Source of the DNA: an uncultured Alistipes sp.
Lineage (GTDB): Bacteria; Bacteroidota; Bacteroidia; Bacteroidales; Rikenellaceae
DNA length: 9,163 bases
Assembly (NCBI GenBank): GCA_910584485.1
Contig: CAJUAV010000006.1
Location: 132,324 to 141,486, forward strand
Direction of reading: 5' to 3'
Shown here: piece after piece, positions 1-6,075 of the stretch
Layout of the letters: each line of letters begins with the position of its first letter
Numbering within the stretch: position 1 is the first letter of the stretch
Notes under the pieces: model-generated
The model's database searches: none
What the model was told of the DNA's origin: nothing
The model's input: the letters and a program-made list of their open reading frames with translations, nothing else
Program-made: the position numbers and the translations under genes

Positions 1-257
1 CGCCGCAGGTTCGGCCTCGCAGAGGCCGGCGGGCCGAAGCCTCCGCGCGTGAAGGTCCGCTGCTCGCGTCCCGCTCGGTCGCGCTCCTTCGCAAGCTCCG
101 ACCCGAATAGGGGTTGTCTTGCGCCGCAGGTTCGGCCTCGTAGAGGCCGGCGGGCCGAAGCCTCCGCACGCGGAGGCCCGCATCTTATCGACACGGGCGC
201 TCCGCAGGCTTCGACCCGAACACGAATCGCGCGTCAGCGCGGCGGGCCGCAGCTTTC
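1..257. repeat. Composite GC-rich tandem repeat array, copies A and B
   Basis: This stretch holds no credible gene. It contains two tandem units about 121 bp apart. Each begins with a hairpin (8-41 and 129-162) of the form GGTTCGGCCTC, a 3-nt loop, GAGGCC, then GGGCCGAAGCC. Copy B adds a second palindrome at 160-177 (GCCTCCGC-AC-GCGGAGGC). Further modules recur in the second array at 3258-3581: GGAGGCCCGCATCTT (172-186), GCGCTCCGCAGGCTTCG (197-213), a block of the form CGAATCGCGCG...GCGGGCCGCAGCTT (about 223-254), and CCTTCGCAAGCT...CCCGAAT (86-108). The array starts before the window, so its left end is unknown. It lies directly 3' of trmB. It resembles REP/BIME-type dispersed intergenic repeats in behaviour, but I do not recognise the family. 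It could be structured RNA, a protein-binding site or a non-autonomous mobile element. Confidence 0.8.
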
Positions 258-281
258 GTTTCCGAACGGCGCGGCAGGGGG

Positions 282-1040
282 TCAGAAGGCGCGTTCGCGG
301 TTCGCCTCGTTGTCCTTGGCCGTGCGTTCGACGGCGTCGCCCTCCCAATCGAAATCGGGGAACTCGCGCCGTCCGCCCAGACCGAAGCGCAGGTAGGTGA
401 TCGGAAGCCCCATTTCGAGGAAACGGCTCTCGTAGGCGGTCTTGACCGACAGCGTCTCGTCGGCGAAGCCCGAGCCGTAGATGTCCGCCTCGTCCGCTTC
501 GAGCGGCAGGCCGTAGCGATCGATCACGGCGCGGGTGTAGGCGTGGAGGTGTTTCGAGTCGGTCTTGAGGTGGATGCGCCCCTCGGTGGCGAGCAGGCGG
601 GCGTAGCGCGCGAGGAAGAGGGGCGAGGTGAGGCGCTTGCGGGCACGGCGCGTCTTGAGCTGCGGATCGGGGAAGGTGATCCAGATCTCCGAGACCTCGC
701 CTTCGGCGAAGAGGGAGCCGATGAACTCGATGCGCGTGCGCAGAAAGCCGACGTTCGCCAGGCCGCGTTCGGTCGCCGTCTTGGCGCCGCGCCACATGCG
801 GGCTCCTTTGATGTCGATGCCGATGTAGTTGCGGTCGGGATCGCGCTCGGCCAGCCCGACCGTGTATTCGCCCTTGCCGCAGCCCAGCTCGAGGACGATC
901 GGACGGTCGTTGCGGAAGAAATCGCGCCCCCAGTGCCCCTTGAGCGGGTGATCGCCCGCGAAGACGCTGTCGAAATCGGGTTGCACGAAGCAGGCGAAAG
1001 TCTCGTTTTCGCGGAATTTCCGCAGTTTGTCTTTTCCCAT
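282..1040 (-). CDS. trmB: tRNA (guanine-N7-)-methyltransferase TrmB
   Basis: The 252-aa product should transfer a methyl group from S-adenosylmethionine to N7 of G46 in the variable loop of tRNAs, in the cytoplasm. The class I methyltransferase SAM-binding motif ELGCGKGEYT is at residues 51-60, followed by YIGIDIKGARMWRGA (72-86). The TrmB signature FPDPQLKTRRARKRL is at 123-137, LKTDS at 158-162, and the C-terminal substrate motif (KTAYESRFLEMG) at 200-211. The length is normal for the family. The frame stays open upstream to 1421, but that part overlaps gldH antiparallel to nothing useful and lacks TrmB similarity; MGKDKLRKF at 1040 is the natural start, two bases after the gldH stop. It is the last gene of the ricT-gldH-trmB operon. 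No U-rich terminator is visible after the stop; the repeat array follows instead. Confidence 0.95.
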   Translation of the reverse strand: MGKDKLRKFRENETFACFVQPDFDSVFAGDHPLKGHWGRDFFRNDRPIVLELGCGKGEYTVGLAERDPDRNYIGIDIKGARMWRGAKTATERGLANVGFLRTRIEFIGSLFAEGEVSEIWITFPDPQLKTRRARKRLTSPLFLARYARLLATEGRIHLKTDSKHLHAYTRAVIDRYGLPLEADEADIYGSGFADETLSVKTAYESRFLEMGLPITYLRFGLGGRREFPDFDWEGDAVERTAKDNEANRERAF

Positions 1041-1042
1041 GG

Positions 1043-1492
1043 TTATCGGTTCATGATGCGCAGCCCCACTGCTTCGATGCCCTGCACGGGCCGTACGGGG
1101 GTCAGCACGAAATGATAGTCGCCCTCCTCGCGGAGCCGCACGTCGCGGCGGTAGGGGAGCTCGACGAGGGGTTGCACGGCGCTCGCCCGCCGAGGCGTCG
1201 CGAGGACGAGGCGGTGGTACTCCGTCGCGCGGAGCCGCTCGGGCGTGCAGGTCTCGATGCGCAGCGTCAGCGTGTCTTCGCGGCAGGCGTCGCCCAGCCG
1301 CAGAAAGAGGTGCAGGTCGCGCAGCGCGAGCGTATCGGTGTTGGCGTAGCGGATCACCGCCGCCTCGCTCCACCCTGCGGCGGGCAGCTCCGCGACGATG
1401 CTCCGAATCGGCGGGAGGCACCCCGCGGCGACGAAGGGTAGGACGAAAGCCGCCGCGCGCAGCAGACGGCCGATCGGTCGGCAGCGCTTCAT
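1043..1492 (-). CDS. gldH: GldH-like lipoprotein
   Basis: This 149-aa protein has a basic N-terminus, a hydrophobic core and a lipobox-like VAAGC with the lipidated Cys at residue 25, so it is probably an envelope lipoprotein. The C-terminal segment (GDYHFVLTPVRPVQGIEAVGLRI, residues about 124-146, ending IMNR) matches the way GldH proteins close, with a glycine-tyrosine strand and an I-x-x-VGLRI ending. The central part also fits: a strand NTDTLALRDLHLFLRL followed by DTLTLRIE. GldH was defined in gliding Flavobacterium, but homologues occur in non-motile gut Bacteroidota, where the role is unclear, so gliding should not be assumed here. The start at 1492 is 6 bp after the ricT stop and the stop is 2 bp before trmB. 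Co-location with a PSP1/RicT gene is the usual setting in this phylum. Divergence from the family is considerable, so the family call is less certain than the lipoprotein call. Confidence 0.75.
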   Translation of the reverse strand: MKRCRPIGRLLRAAAFVLPFVAAGCLPPIRSIVAELPAAGWSEAAVIRYANTDTLALRDLHLFLRLGDACREDTLTLRIETCTPERLRATEYHRLVLATPRRASAVQPLVELPYRRDVRLREEGDYHFVLTPVRPVQGIEAVGLRIMNR

Positions 1493-1498
1493 GGCGGG

Positions 1499-3205
1499 TT
1501 ATTCGCTGCGGTTTTCGCCGCGCGGTTCGTTGCGGTTCTCTCGCTGTGTTTCGCTGCGTTCGGCCGAAGCTGCGGCGCGCTCGCCGCGACGGTCATTGTT
1601 CGCGTTGCGGCCGCCCGCCGCGTCGCTGCCGTCGTGAGGGGCATTGCCGTTCGGGCGCCGTCCGCGGCGGTTGTTGCGCGAACGCGGGTTGCGGCTCTGC
1701 GCCGCTTCGCCCTCGGGACGCGTCGGCCGTTCGGCGGCATCGGCCGCACGTTCGCCGGTGCGCGCATCGGGTTGTGCGGCGGGCTGCTGTTCGGCGCTGC
1801 GTTCGCGGCCGCGGTCGTTCTTGCGCTCGCCGCCTCGCTCGGGGCGGGGACGGCGTTCGCGCCCTCCTTCGGGCTGCTCGGCACGGGGTGCGGCCCCCTC
1901 GTCGCTCTGCGGACGACGGTTGGAACGGCGGTCGCGGCGGCTCTGCGAACGACGCTCCTCGCGGGGCTGCTCCTCCTGTGCGGGGCGGTCCGTTTGTTCG
2001 GTCGGGGTGTTCTCCGCCGCTGCGGGAGCCTCTCCGTCGGTGCGGCGGCGATCCTTGCCGCGGTTGTTGCGCTTGCGTCGCTTGGTCTTGTCGAAACGGG
2101 TGATGCTGTCTTCCTCGGCGCGGTAGGTCGGCTCCTCGGCACATTCGATCTGCGTGTCGGTGTCGAGCAGCCGCTCGACGGGCTTGCCCGCGCGGTTCAG
2201 GGCCAGGATTTCGCGCACGCGCTCGACGGAGAGCGTGGTGAGGTTGGCCATCGTCTCCTTGCTCGACGAGAAGGTCATGCGGCCCGCCAGGATGTCGGTC
2301 TTGACGAGGAACCACTCGCCCTCGGTCGTCTGCAACGGTTCGCGCAGCCGCGGAATCGCCTTGCGGGCGTCGGCGTAGAGGTCGTATTCGTACATCATGC
2401 AGCACTTGAGTTTCGAGCACTGCCCCGCCAGCTTCTGCGGGTTGAGGGAGAGGTCCTGCGTGCGGGCGGCTCCCGTGGTGACGCTCGTGAAGGTCGAGAT
2501 CCACGAGGCGCAGCAGAGCTCGCGGCCGCAGGCGCCCAGACCGCCGATGCGGCCCGCCTCCTGGCGGGCGCCGATCTGCTTCATCTCGATGCGGATGTGG
2601 AAACGCTCGGCGAAGACCTTGATGAGCTCGCGGAAATCGACGCGCTCGTCGGCGATGTAGTAGAAAATCGCCTTGATCTTGTCGCCCTGGTACTCCACGT
2701 CGCCGATCTTCATGTTGAGGCCCATGTCGGCGGCGATCTGGCGCGCGGCGATCATCGTCTCGTGCTCGAGGGCGATCGCCTCCTGCCAGCGTTCGATGTC
2801 GTAGGGTTTCGCCTTGCGGTAGATCTTGCGGTACTCGCCGTTCTGCGGGTTGAAGCCCGTGCGGCGCATCTGCTTGGCCACCATGTCGCCCGTGAGCGAA
2901 ATGACGCCGATGTCGTGGCCCGGGGCCGCCTCCACGGCGACGATGTCGCCCCGCTTCAGGTCGAGGCCGTTGACGTTCTGGTAGAAGCCGCGGCGCGTGT
3001 TCTTGAAGCGCACTTCGAAGATATCCGTCGGGCGGCTTTCGGGGTAGGCTTCGAGCCAATCCGCCTCGTGGAGCTTGAAACATCCCTCGGCGGCGAAGGC
3101 CTCGGGGCCGTTCTCGCCCTCGGCGAAGCAGCAGCCGCGACCTACCTCGGGACGGCAGGCGCAGGGACGGAGCATATCTGGTTGTTCGTTCGGTTCGTTG
3201 TTCAT
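1499..3205 (-). CDS. ricT: PSP1/RicT (YaaT-like) protein with long Arg-rich C-terminal tail
   Basis: This 568-aa protein has a PSP1 core homologous to Bacillus subtilis RicT, which with RicA and RicF forms an Fe-S complex that modulates RNase Y processing. Residues about 60-290 hold the core, including DERVDFRELIKVFAERFHIR (186-205) and MKQIGARQEAGRIGGLGACG (208-227). Two Cys groups typical of the family are present: C226/C231/C232 and C263/C268/C269, likely [4Fe-4S] ligands. An extra N-terminal Cys set (C15, C17, C25, C26, C42) is seen. From about residue 372 to the end (~197 aa) the sequence is low-complexity, rich in Arg, Glu, Gly, Asn, Gln and Pro, surely disordered, and may bind RNA. It is first in the operon, with a promoter 17-48 bp upstream. 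The function in Bacteroidota is not established; an RNA-related role is inferred from homology and the tail. Confidence 0.92.
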   Translation of the reverse strand: MNNEPNEQPDMLRPCACRPEVGRGCCFAEGENGPEAFAAEGCFKLHEADWLEAYPESRPTDIFEVRFKNTRRGFYQNVNGLDLKRGDIVAVEAAPGHDIGVISLTGDMVAKQMRRTGFNPQNGEYRKIYRKAKPYDIERWQEAIALEHETMIAARQIAADMGLNMKIGDVEYQGDKIKAIFYYIADERVDFRELIKVFAERFHIRIEMKQIGARQEAGRIGGLGACGRELCCASWISTFTSVTTGAARTQDLSLNPQKLAGQCSKLKCCMMYEYDLYADARKAIPRLREPLQTTEGEWFLVKTDILAGRMTFSSSKETMANLTTLSVERVREILALNRAGKPVERLLDTDTQIECAEEPTYRAEEDSITRFDKTKRRKRNNRGKDRRRTDGEAPAAAENTPTEQTDRPAQEEQPREERRSQSRRDRRSNRRPQSDEGAAPRAEQPEGGRERRPRPERGGERKNDRGRERSAEQQPAAQPDARTGERAADAAERPTRPEGEAAQSRNPRSRNNRRGRRPNGNAPHDGSDAAGGRNANNDRRGERAAASAERSETQRENRNEPRGENRSE

Positions 3206-3221
3206 GTTGCGATATTTGCGG

Positions 3222-3253
3222 TAAAGATACGAAAAAAAGCGGGGAAAAACAAG
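3222..3253 (-). promoter_or_regulatory. Probable promoter of the ricT-gldH-trmB operon
   Basis: On the minus strand CTTG (3253-3250) lies 20 nt before TATCTTTA (3229-3222). The Bacteroidota consensus is TTTG (-33) and TAnnTTTG (-7); the match lacks only the first T of the former and the last G of the latter. It sits 16 bp before the ricT start codon in an A/T-rich patch inside GC-rich DNA. This assignment is from motif and position only. Confidence 0.55.
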
Positions 3254-3257
3254 CGGG

Positions 3258-3581
3258 GCCGAATCCGAATCGGCGCGCGGCGCGGCGGGTCGCAGCTCTT
3301 ATGCGTGCGTGCCGCCCGAGTAACGATTGCGCGTCGTTGTTTGCGGCCTGGTTCGACCTCGGCGAGGTCGGCGGGCCGAAGCCTCCCGCAGCGGAGGCCC
3401 GCATCTTGCGTGCGCTCCGCAGGCTTCGTCCCGAAGGCAGGTTTGCGCGTTGTCGTTTGCGGTATGGTTCGATTTCGCAGAGGTCGGTGAACCGAAATCG
3501 AATCGCGCGCAGCGCGGCGGGCCGCAGCTTCGCCTCGCGAAGGCCCGCTGGTCGCGTCCCTTCGCAAGCTGCGTCCCGAAT
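3258..3581. repeat. Composite GC-rich tandem repeat array, copies C and D
   Basis: This is a second array of the repeat family found at 1-257, filling the gap between the ricT promoter and the 3' end of the MATE gene. Two units lie about 116 bp apart, each introduced by a related block (3329-3355 and 3446-3471: GCGCGT...GTTTGCGG...TGGTTCG). Hairpin C is at 3350-3383 and hairpin D at 3466-3503; D contains a perfect 10-bp stem, TTCGATTTCG (3468-3477) with CGAAATCGAA (3493-3502). A second stem GCCTCC/GGAGGC lies at 3381-3398. Modules shared with the first array are GGAGGCCCGCATCTT (3393-3407), GCGCTCCGCAGGCTTCG (3412-3428), the GCGGGCCGCAGCTT block (twice, about 3263-3299 and 3497-3530), and TTCGCAAGCT...CCCGAAT (3561-3581). 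Open frames across it are by-products of GC bias. No gene is seen in 3206-3622. Confidence 0.82.
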
Positions 3582-3622
3582 GGCGCACGGTAGTGCAACA
3601 GCCCCCTCCCGACGCGAATCCG

Positions 3623-4975
3623 CTACGCCTGCAATCCCCCGATCGTTTTTCGGATGCGCAGGATCAGCAGCAGAGCCGCCACCGAGAGCCCGAACGAGTA
3701 CCCCAGGAAGAAGCCCGAGGGCCCCATCCCGAGCACGATGCCGAAGAGGTAGCCCGCGGGCAGGTTGACGAGCCAGTAGGAGACGAAGGCGATCGGCATG
3801 ATGATCTTCACGTCCTGCAACCCGCGCAGGATCCCCACCGAGACGTTCTGCACGCCGTCCCAGAGCTGGTAGAGGGCGACGAAGAACATCAGGTCGGCCA
3901 CGACGCGGATCACCTCCTCGTTGCTCGTGAAGAGGGCGGGGATGTCGTAGCGCAGCACGATGAAGCAGAGCGTGGCCAGCAGGTTCCACGCCAGCACGAG
4001 GTGGTAGGAGGCGTGGGCGGCCAGCTTCAGTTCGCGGCGGTCGCGCATGCCGAAGCAGTGCGAAATGCGGATCGTGGCGGCCGACGAGATCGAGAGCACC
4101 ACCATGAAGGCGCAGTTACCCAGCGTGATGGCCACCTGGTTGGCGCTCAAGGCCACCTTGCCGAGCCAGCCGATCATGATGCTCGTGCCGACGAAGGCCG
4201 ACGACTCGAGGAACATCTGCATGGCGATCGGCAGGCCGATGGCCAGCAGCTTCCGCACGGGCTCCCGTTCGAGGCGCCGCAGCGAGAAGCCGCGCAGGAA
4301 GGGGGCGTAGGTGCGATGCAGAACGAAATAGAGGAAGACGAGCAGCGCCGACAGCACGCGCGACAGCATCGTCGCCAGTCCTGCGCCCTCGGCCCCCATG
4401 GCGGGTGCGCCCCAGTTGCCGTAAATGAAGATCCAGTTGCACCCCACGTTGAAGAGGTTCGCCAGGATCGTGATGACCATCACCGTGCGCGTGTTGCCCG
4501 TTCCTTCGAGAAACTGCTTGAAGGCGAAGAAGAAGAGCATGAAGGGGAAGCTGTACGACAGCATGCGGTAGTAGGGGATCGCCGCGGCGACCACCTCGGG
4601 ATCCTGCCCCATGCGGTAGAGCAGCGGCTCGATGGCGCAGAGCCCCCCCCCGACGGCGAAGCCGAGCAGCGTGTAGAAGACCACGGCGTGGTGCAGCAGC
4701 CGCGAGCAGCGGTCCGTTTCGCCGCGGACGTAGTGTTCGCCCACGAGCGGCGTGAGCCCCAGCGCGATGCCGATGCAGGTGATGAGGAAGATGAACGAGA
4801 CGGCGCCGCCGAACGAGACGGCGGCCAGCGGCGCGGGATCCGCGCCGCCGTACCGCCCCACCATGACCGTGTCGGCCAGCTGGGTCAGGATCTGTCCCAG
4901 CTGCGTCAGCACGACGGGCAGGGCGAGTCGGAGGTTGCGGCGGTATTGCTCTTTGTAGGCGTTGAACAGTGTCAT
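3623..4975 (-). CDS. MATE family multidrug/toxin efflux transporter
   Basis: The 450-aa product is a polytopic inner-membrane protein with about 12 hydrophobic segments in two related halves, as in the MATE (MatE, NorM-like) exporters that expel cationic or other compounds using a sodium or proton gradient. N-terminal features are the LPVVLTQLGQILTQLADTVM helix (residues 19-38) followed by VGRYG, and in the middle EGTGNTRTVM (157-166) with a following N/G-rich helix. The second half restarts at GLPIAMQMFLESSAF (247-261), and G-x-LRGLQD (381-388) is the matching motif. The frame is open to 5038, but the natural start is MTLFNAYKEQ at 4975, since the 21 residues upstream are Arg-rich and family-unlike. 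It follows the glycosyltransferase by 79 bp and probably shares its transcript. A run of nine G on the coding strand (4643-4651) encodes Gly109-111 in a membrane segment. The substrate cannot be told from the sequence. Confidence 0.92.
   Translation of the reverse strand: MTLFNAYKEQYRRNLRLALPVVLTQLGQILTQLADTVMVGRYGGADPAPLAAVSFGGAVSFIFLITCIGIALGLTPLVGEHYVRGETDRCSRLLHHAVVFYTLLGFAVGGGLCAIEPLLYRMGQDPEVVAAAIPYYRMLSYSFPFMLFFFAFKQFLEGTGNTRTVMVITILANLFNVGCNWIFIYGNWGAPAMGAEGAGLATMLSRVLSALLVFLYFVLHRTYAPFLRGFSLRRLEREPVRKLLAIGLPIAMQMFLESSAFVGTSIMIGWLGKVALSANQVAITLGNCAFMVVLSISSAATIRISHCFGMRDRRELKLAAHASYHLVLAWNLLATLCFIVLRYDIPALFTSNEEVIRVVADLMFFVALYQLWDGVQNVSVGILRGLQDVKIIMPIAFVSYWLVNLPAGYLFGIVLGMGPSGFFLGYSFGLSVAALLLILRIRKTIGGLQA
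4643..4651 (-). repeat. G9 homopolymer inside the MATE gene
   Basis: Nine consecutive C on the plus strand give GGG GGG GGG in the coding strand, encoding Gly109-Gly111. The tract is intact in frame here. Gain or loss of one base would frameshift the gene after about a quarter of its length. Confidence 0.95.
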
Positions 4976-5054
4976 GAAATCGGGTCGATAAAGTCGCTGA
5001 AAAGGTCGGGACGGTCGTCGTTCGGCCGTCCGTCGCAAAAAAAACGGGTGTCGG

Positions 5055-6065
5055 CTAAAAGATCACCTCGCGGAAGGGGGCGCCGCCGATCTGGGCCGCG
5101 CGGCGCGAGAAGTTGCCGCGGTACATGCCCGGGCCGACCAGGTAGTAGTGCGAACGCGCCTCGCACAGCACCAGGAAGTCGAGGAAGGTCTTCGTGTGGA
5201 CCTCGCGGTCGTCGCCCGCGGCGACATCCATGTGGCCGATGCGCCCCGGGAGCTCCCGCACGAAATCGTAGCGGCGGACCCGCTCCAGAAAACGGGTGCT
5301 GTCGGAGGTGACCAGCAGCGCTTCGTCGGGATGGGCGGCGTGGATCTTTTCGAGCTGCCTGCAGCAGCTTTCGAGCAGCCGCTCCTGCTCGGCGGGGGGC
5401 AAACCCCGGGCCGCGCGGTCGCGGTGTTCGTTGAAATCGCCCAGCAGCTCCAGAAAGCGGCTCGATACGGCCACGAAGCCACCCCCCCCCTGCGTTCGGA
5501 GGGCGGCCGTCTGCTCGTCGACGAGCTGCTGCAACCACGGCGCAGGTCGGAAGAGCTCGCGGCAGGCGTCGCCGAAACGCGCCTCCTCGAAGCAGATGTT
5601 CGAGTAGAGGTGCAGCTGGCGGTAGCGCGCTTCGCAGAACTTTTCGGTCATGCGGCGCTGGAAGCGGAAATCGCGCTCGTCGCCGAGCGACTGCGCGGCG
5701 ATGTAGACGGGTCGCGCGTCGAGGCGGTTGTAGGAGATCTCCGCGGGGTCGATCCGCCAGTCGTAGCGGTTCGGTTCGAGGTACTCCTCAAGTCGGAACG
5801 GGTGGACGAAATGGATGCGGAAGTCGAGCCCGCGGTCGCGGCAGAAGCAGTAGGCGGTGGCCATGGCGCGCAGGCGGTCGGCCAGTCCGCCGTGGCGCTT
5901 GCGGCCGTCGAACATGCAGATCACCTGCTTGCGCTCGTTGCGGGCGCGGGGCGCCTCGTCCGTGTAATAGGGCAGCAGGTGGCGCCGCACGTAACGCCGA
6001 AAGCGGTGCTCGCTGAAAAATCCGTAGTTGACGGCCGCCTTCAGGCGGCGGAAAAGTGCGCTCAT
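5055..6065 (-). CDS. Fucosyltransferase-like glycosyltransferase (putative)
   Basis: This 336-aa protein has the layout of GT-B fucosyltransferase-like enzymes (the NodZ, FUT8 and O-fucosyltransferase superfamily). Near the N-terminus GRKRHGGLADRLRAM (residues 54-68) matches the G-x-G/A-x-R-L-R motif found at the acceptor/nucleotide-sugar entry of these families. VAVSSRFLELLGDF (198-211) and LLVTSDSTRFLERV (250-263) correspond to the central nucleotide-binding strands. The end motif TKTFLDFLVLCEARSHYYLV (291-310) then GNFSRRAAQIGG (317-328) matches the closing D-x-x-x-L-x-x-C/S...S-x-F-S-x-x-A-A pattern. It probably transfers fucose or another sugar to a surface glycan or protein. The start MSALFRRLK at 6065 is 10 bp after the thiL stop; the longer frame to 6176 lies inside thiL and is rejected. 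No signal peptide or strong membrane helix is seen. A G9 run encodes Gly193-195. Donor and acceptor are unknown. Confidence 0.65.
   Translation of the reverse strand: MSALFRRLKAAVNYGFFSEHRFRRYVRRHLLPYYTDEAPRARNERKQVICMFDGRKRHGGLADRLRAMATAYCFCRDRGLDFRIHFVHPFRLEEYLEPNRYDWRIDPAEISYNRLDARPVYIAAQSLGDERDFRFQRRMTEKFCEARYRQLHLYSNICFEEARFGDACRELFRPAPWLQQLVDEQTAALRTQGGGGFVAVSSRFLELLGDFNEHRDRAARGLPPAEQERLLESCCRQLEKIHAAHPDEALLVTSDSTRFLERVRRYDFVRELPGRIGHMDVAAGDDREVHTKTFLDFLVLCEARSHYYLVGPGMYRGNFSRRAAQIGGAPFREVIF
5482..5490 (-). repeat. G9 homopolymer inside the glycosyltransferase gene
   Basis: Nine consecutive C on the plus strand form the third base of Gln192 plus GGG GGG GG on the coding strand, within a QGGGGF stretch (residues 192-197). 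The frame is intact here; one-base slippage would truncate the enzyme before its conserved C-terminal motif. Confidence 0.95.
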
Positions 6066-6075
6066 GGGACCGGTG

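Noticed and set aside
1..281. CRISPR array
   Set aside because: The repeats are two diverged ~120-bp units with internal modules, not short identical repeats with unique spacers, and no cas gene is present.
49..400. Two short plus-strand frames over the repeat array at the left end
   Set aside because: They are built from the repeat modules and run antisense into trmB; the same peptide fragments recur in the other array, as expected for repeats.
1634..3490. Long plus-strand open frame of 618 codons antisense to ricT
   Set aside because: Its Ala/Leu/Arg/Val-rich product mirrors the ricT codons and crosses the ricT promoter and repeats; no domain is recognisable.
1593..3989. Long minus-strand open frame of 798 codons overlapping ricT
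   Set aside because: It runs in another frame through ricT and the repeat array and gives an Arg/Pro-rich low-complexity product; it is a by-product of high GC, while the ricT frame has clear family motifs.
4976..5054. Hairpin and eight-base A/T run between the glycosyltransferase and MATE genes
   Set aside because: On the transcribed strand the T-run precedes the GC-rich inverted repeat and does not follow it, so it is not a rho-independent terminator for this operon.
3593..5311. Long plus-strand open frame of 572 codons antisense to the MATE gene
   Set aside because: The product is a His/Asp/Glu/Arg-rich mirror of membrane codons with no family features; the MATE frame explains the region.
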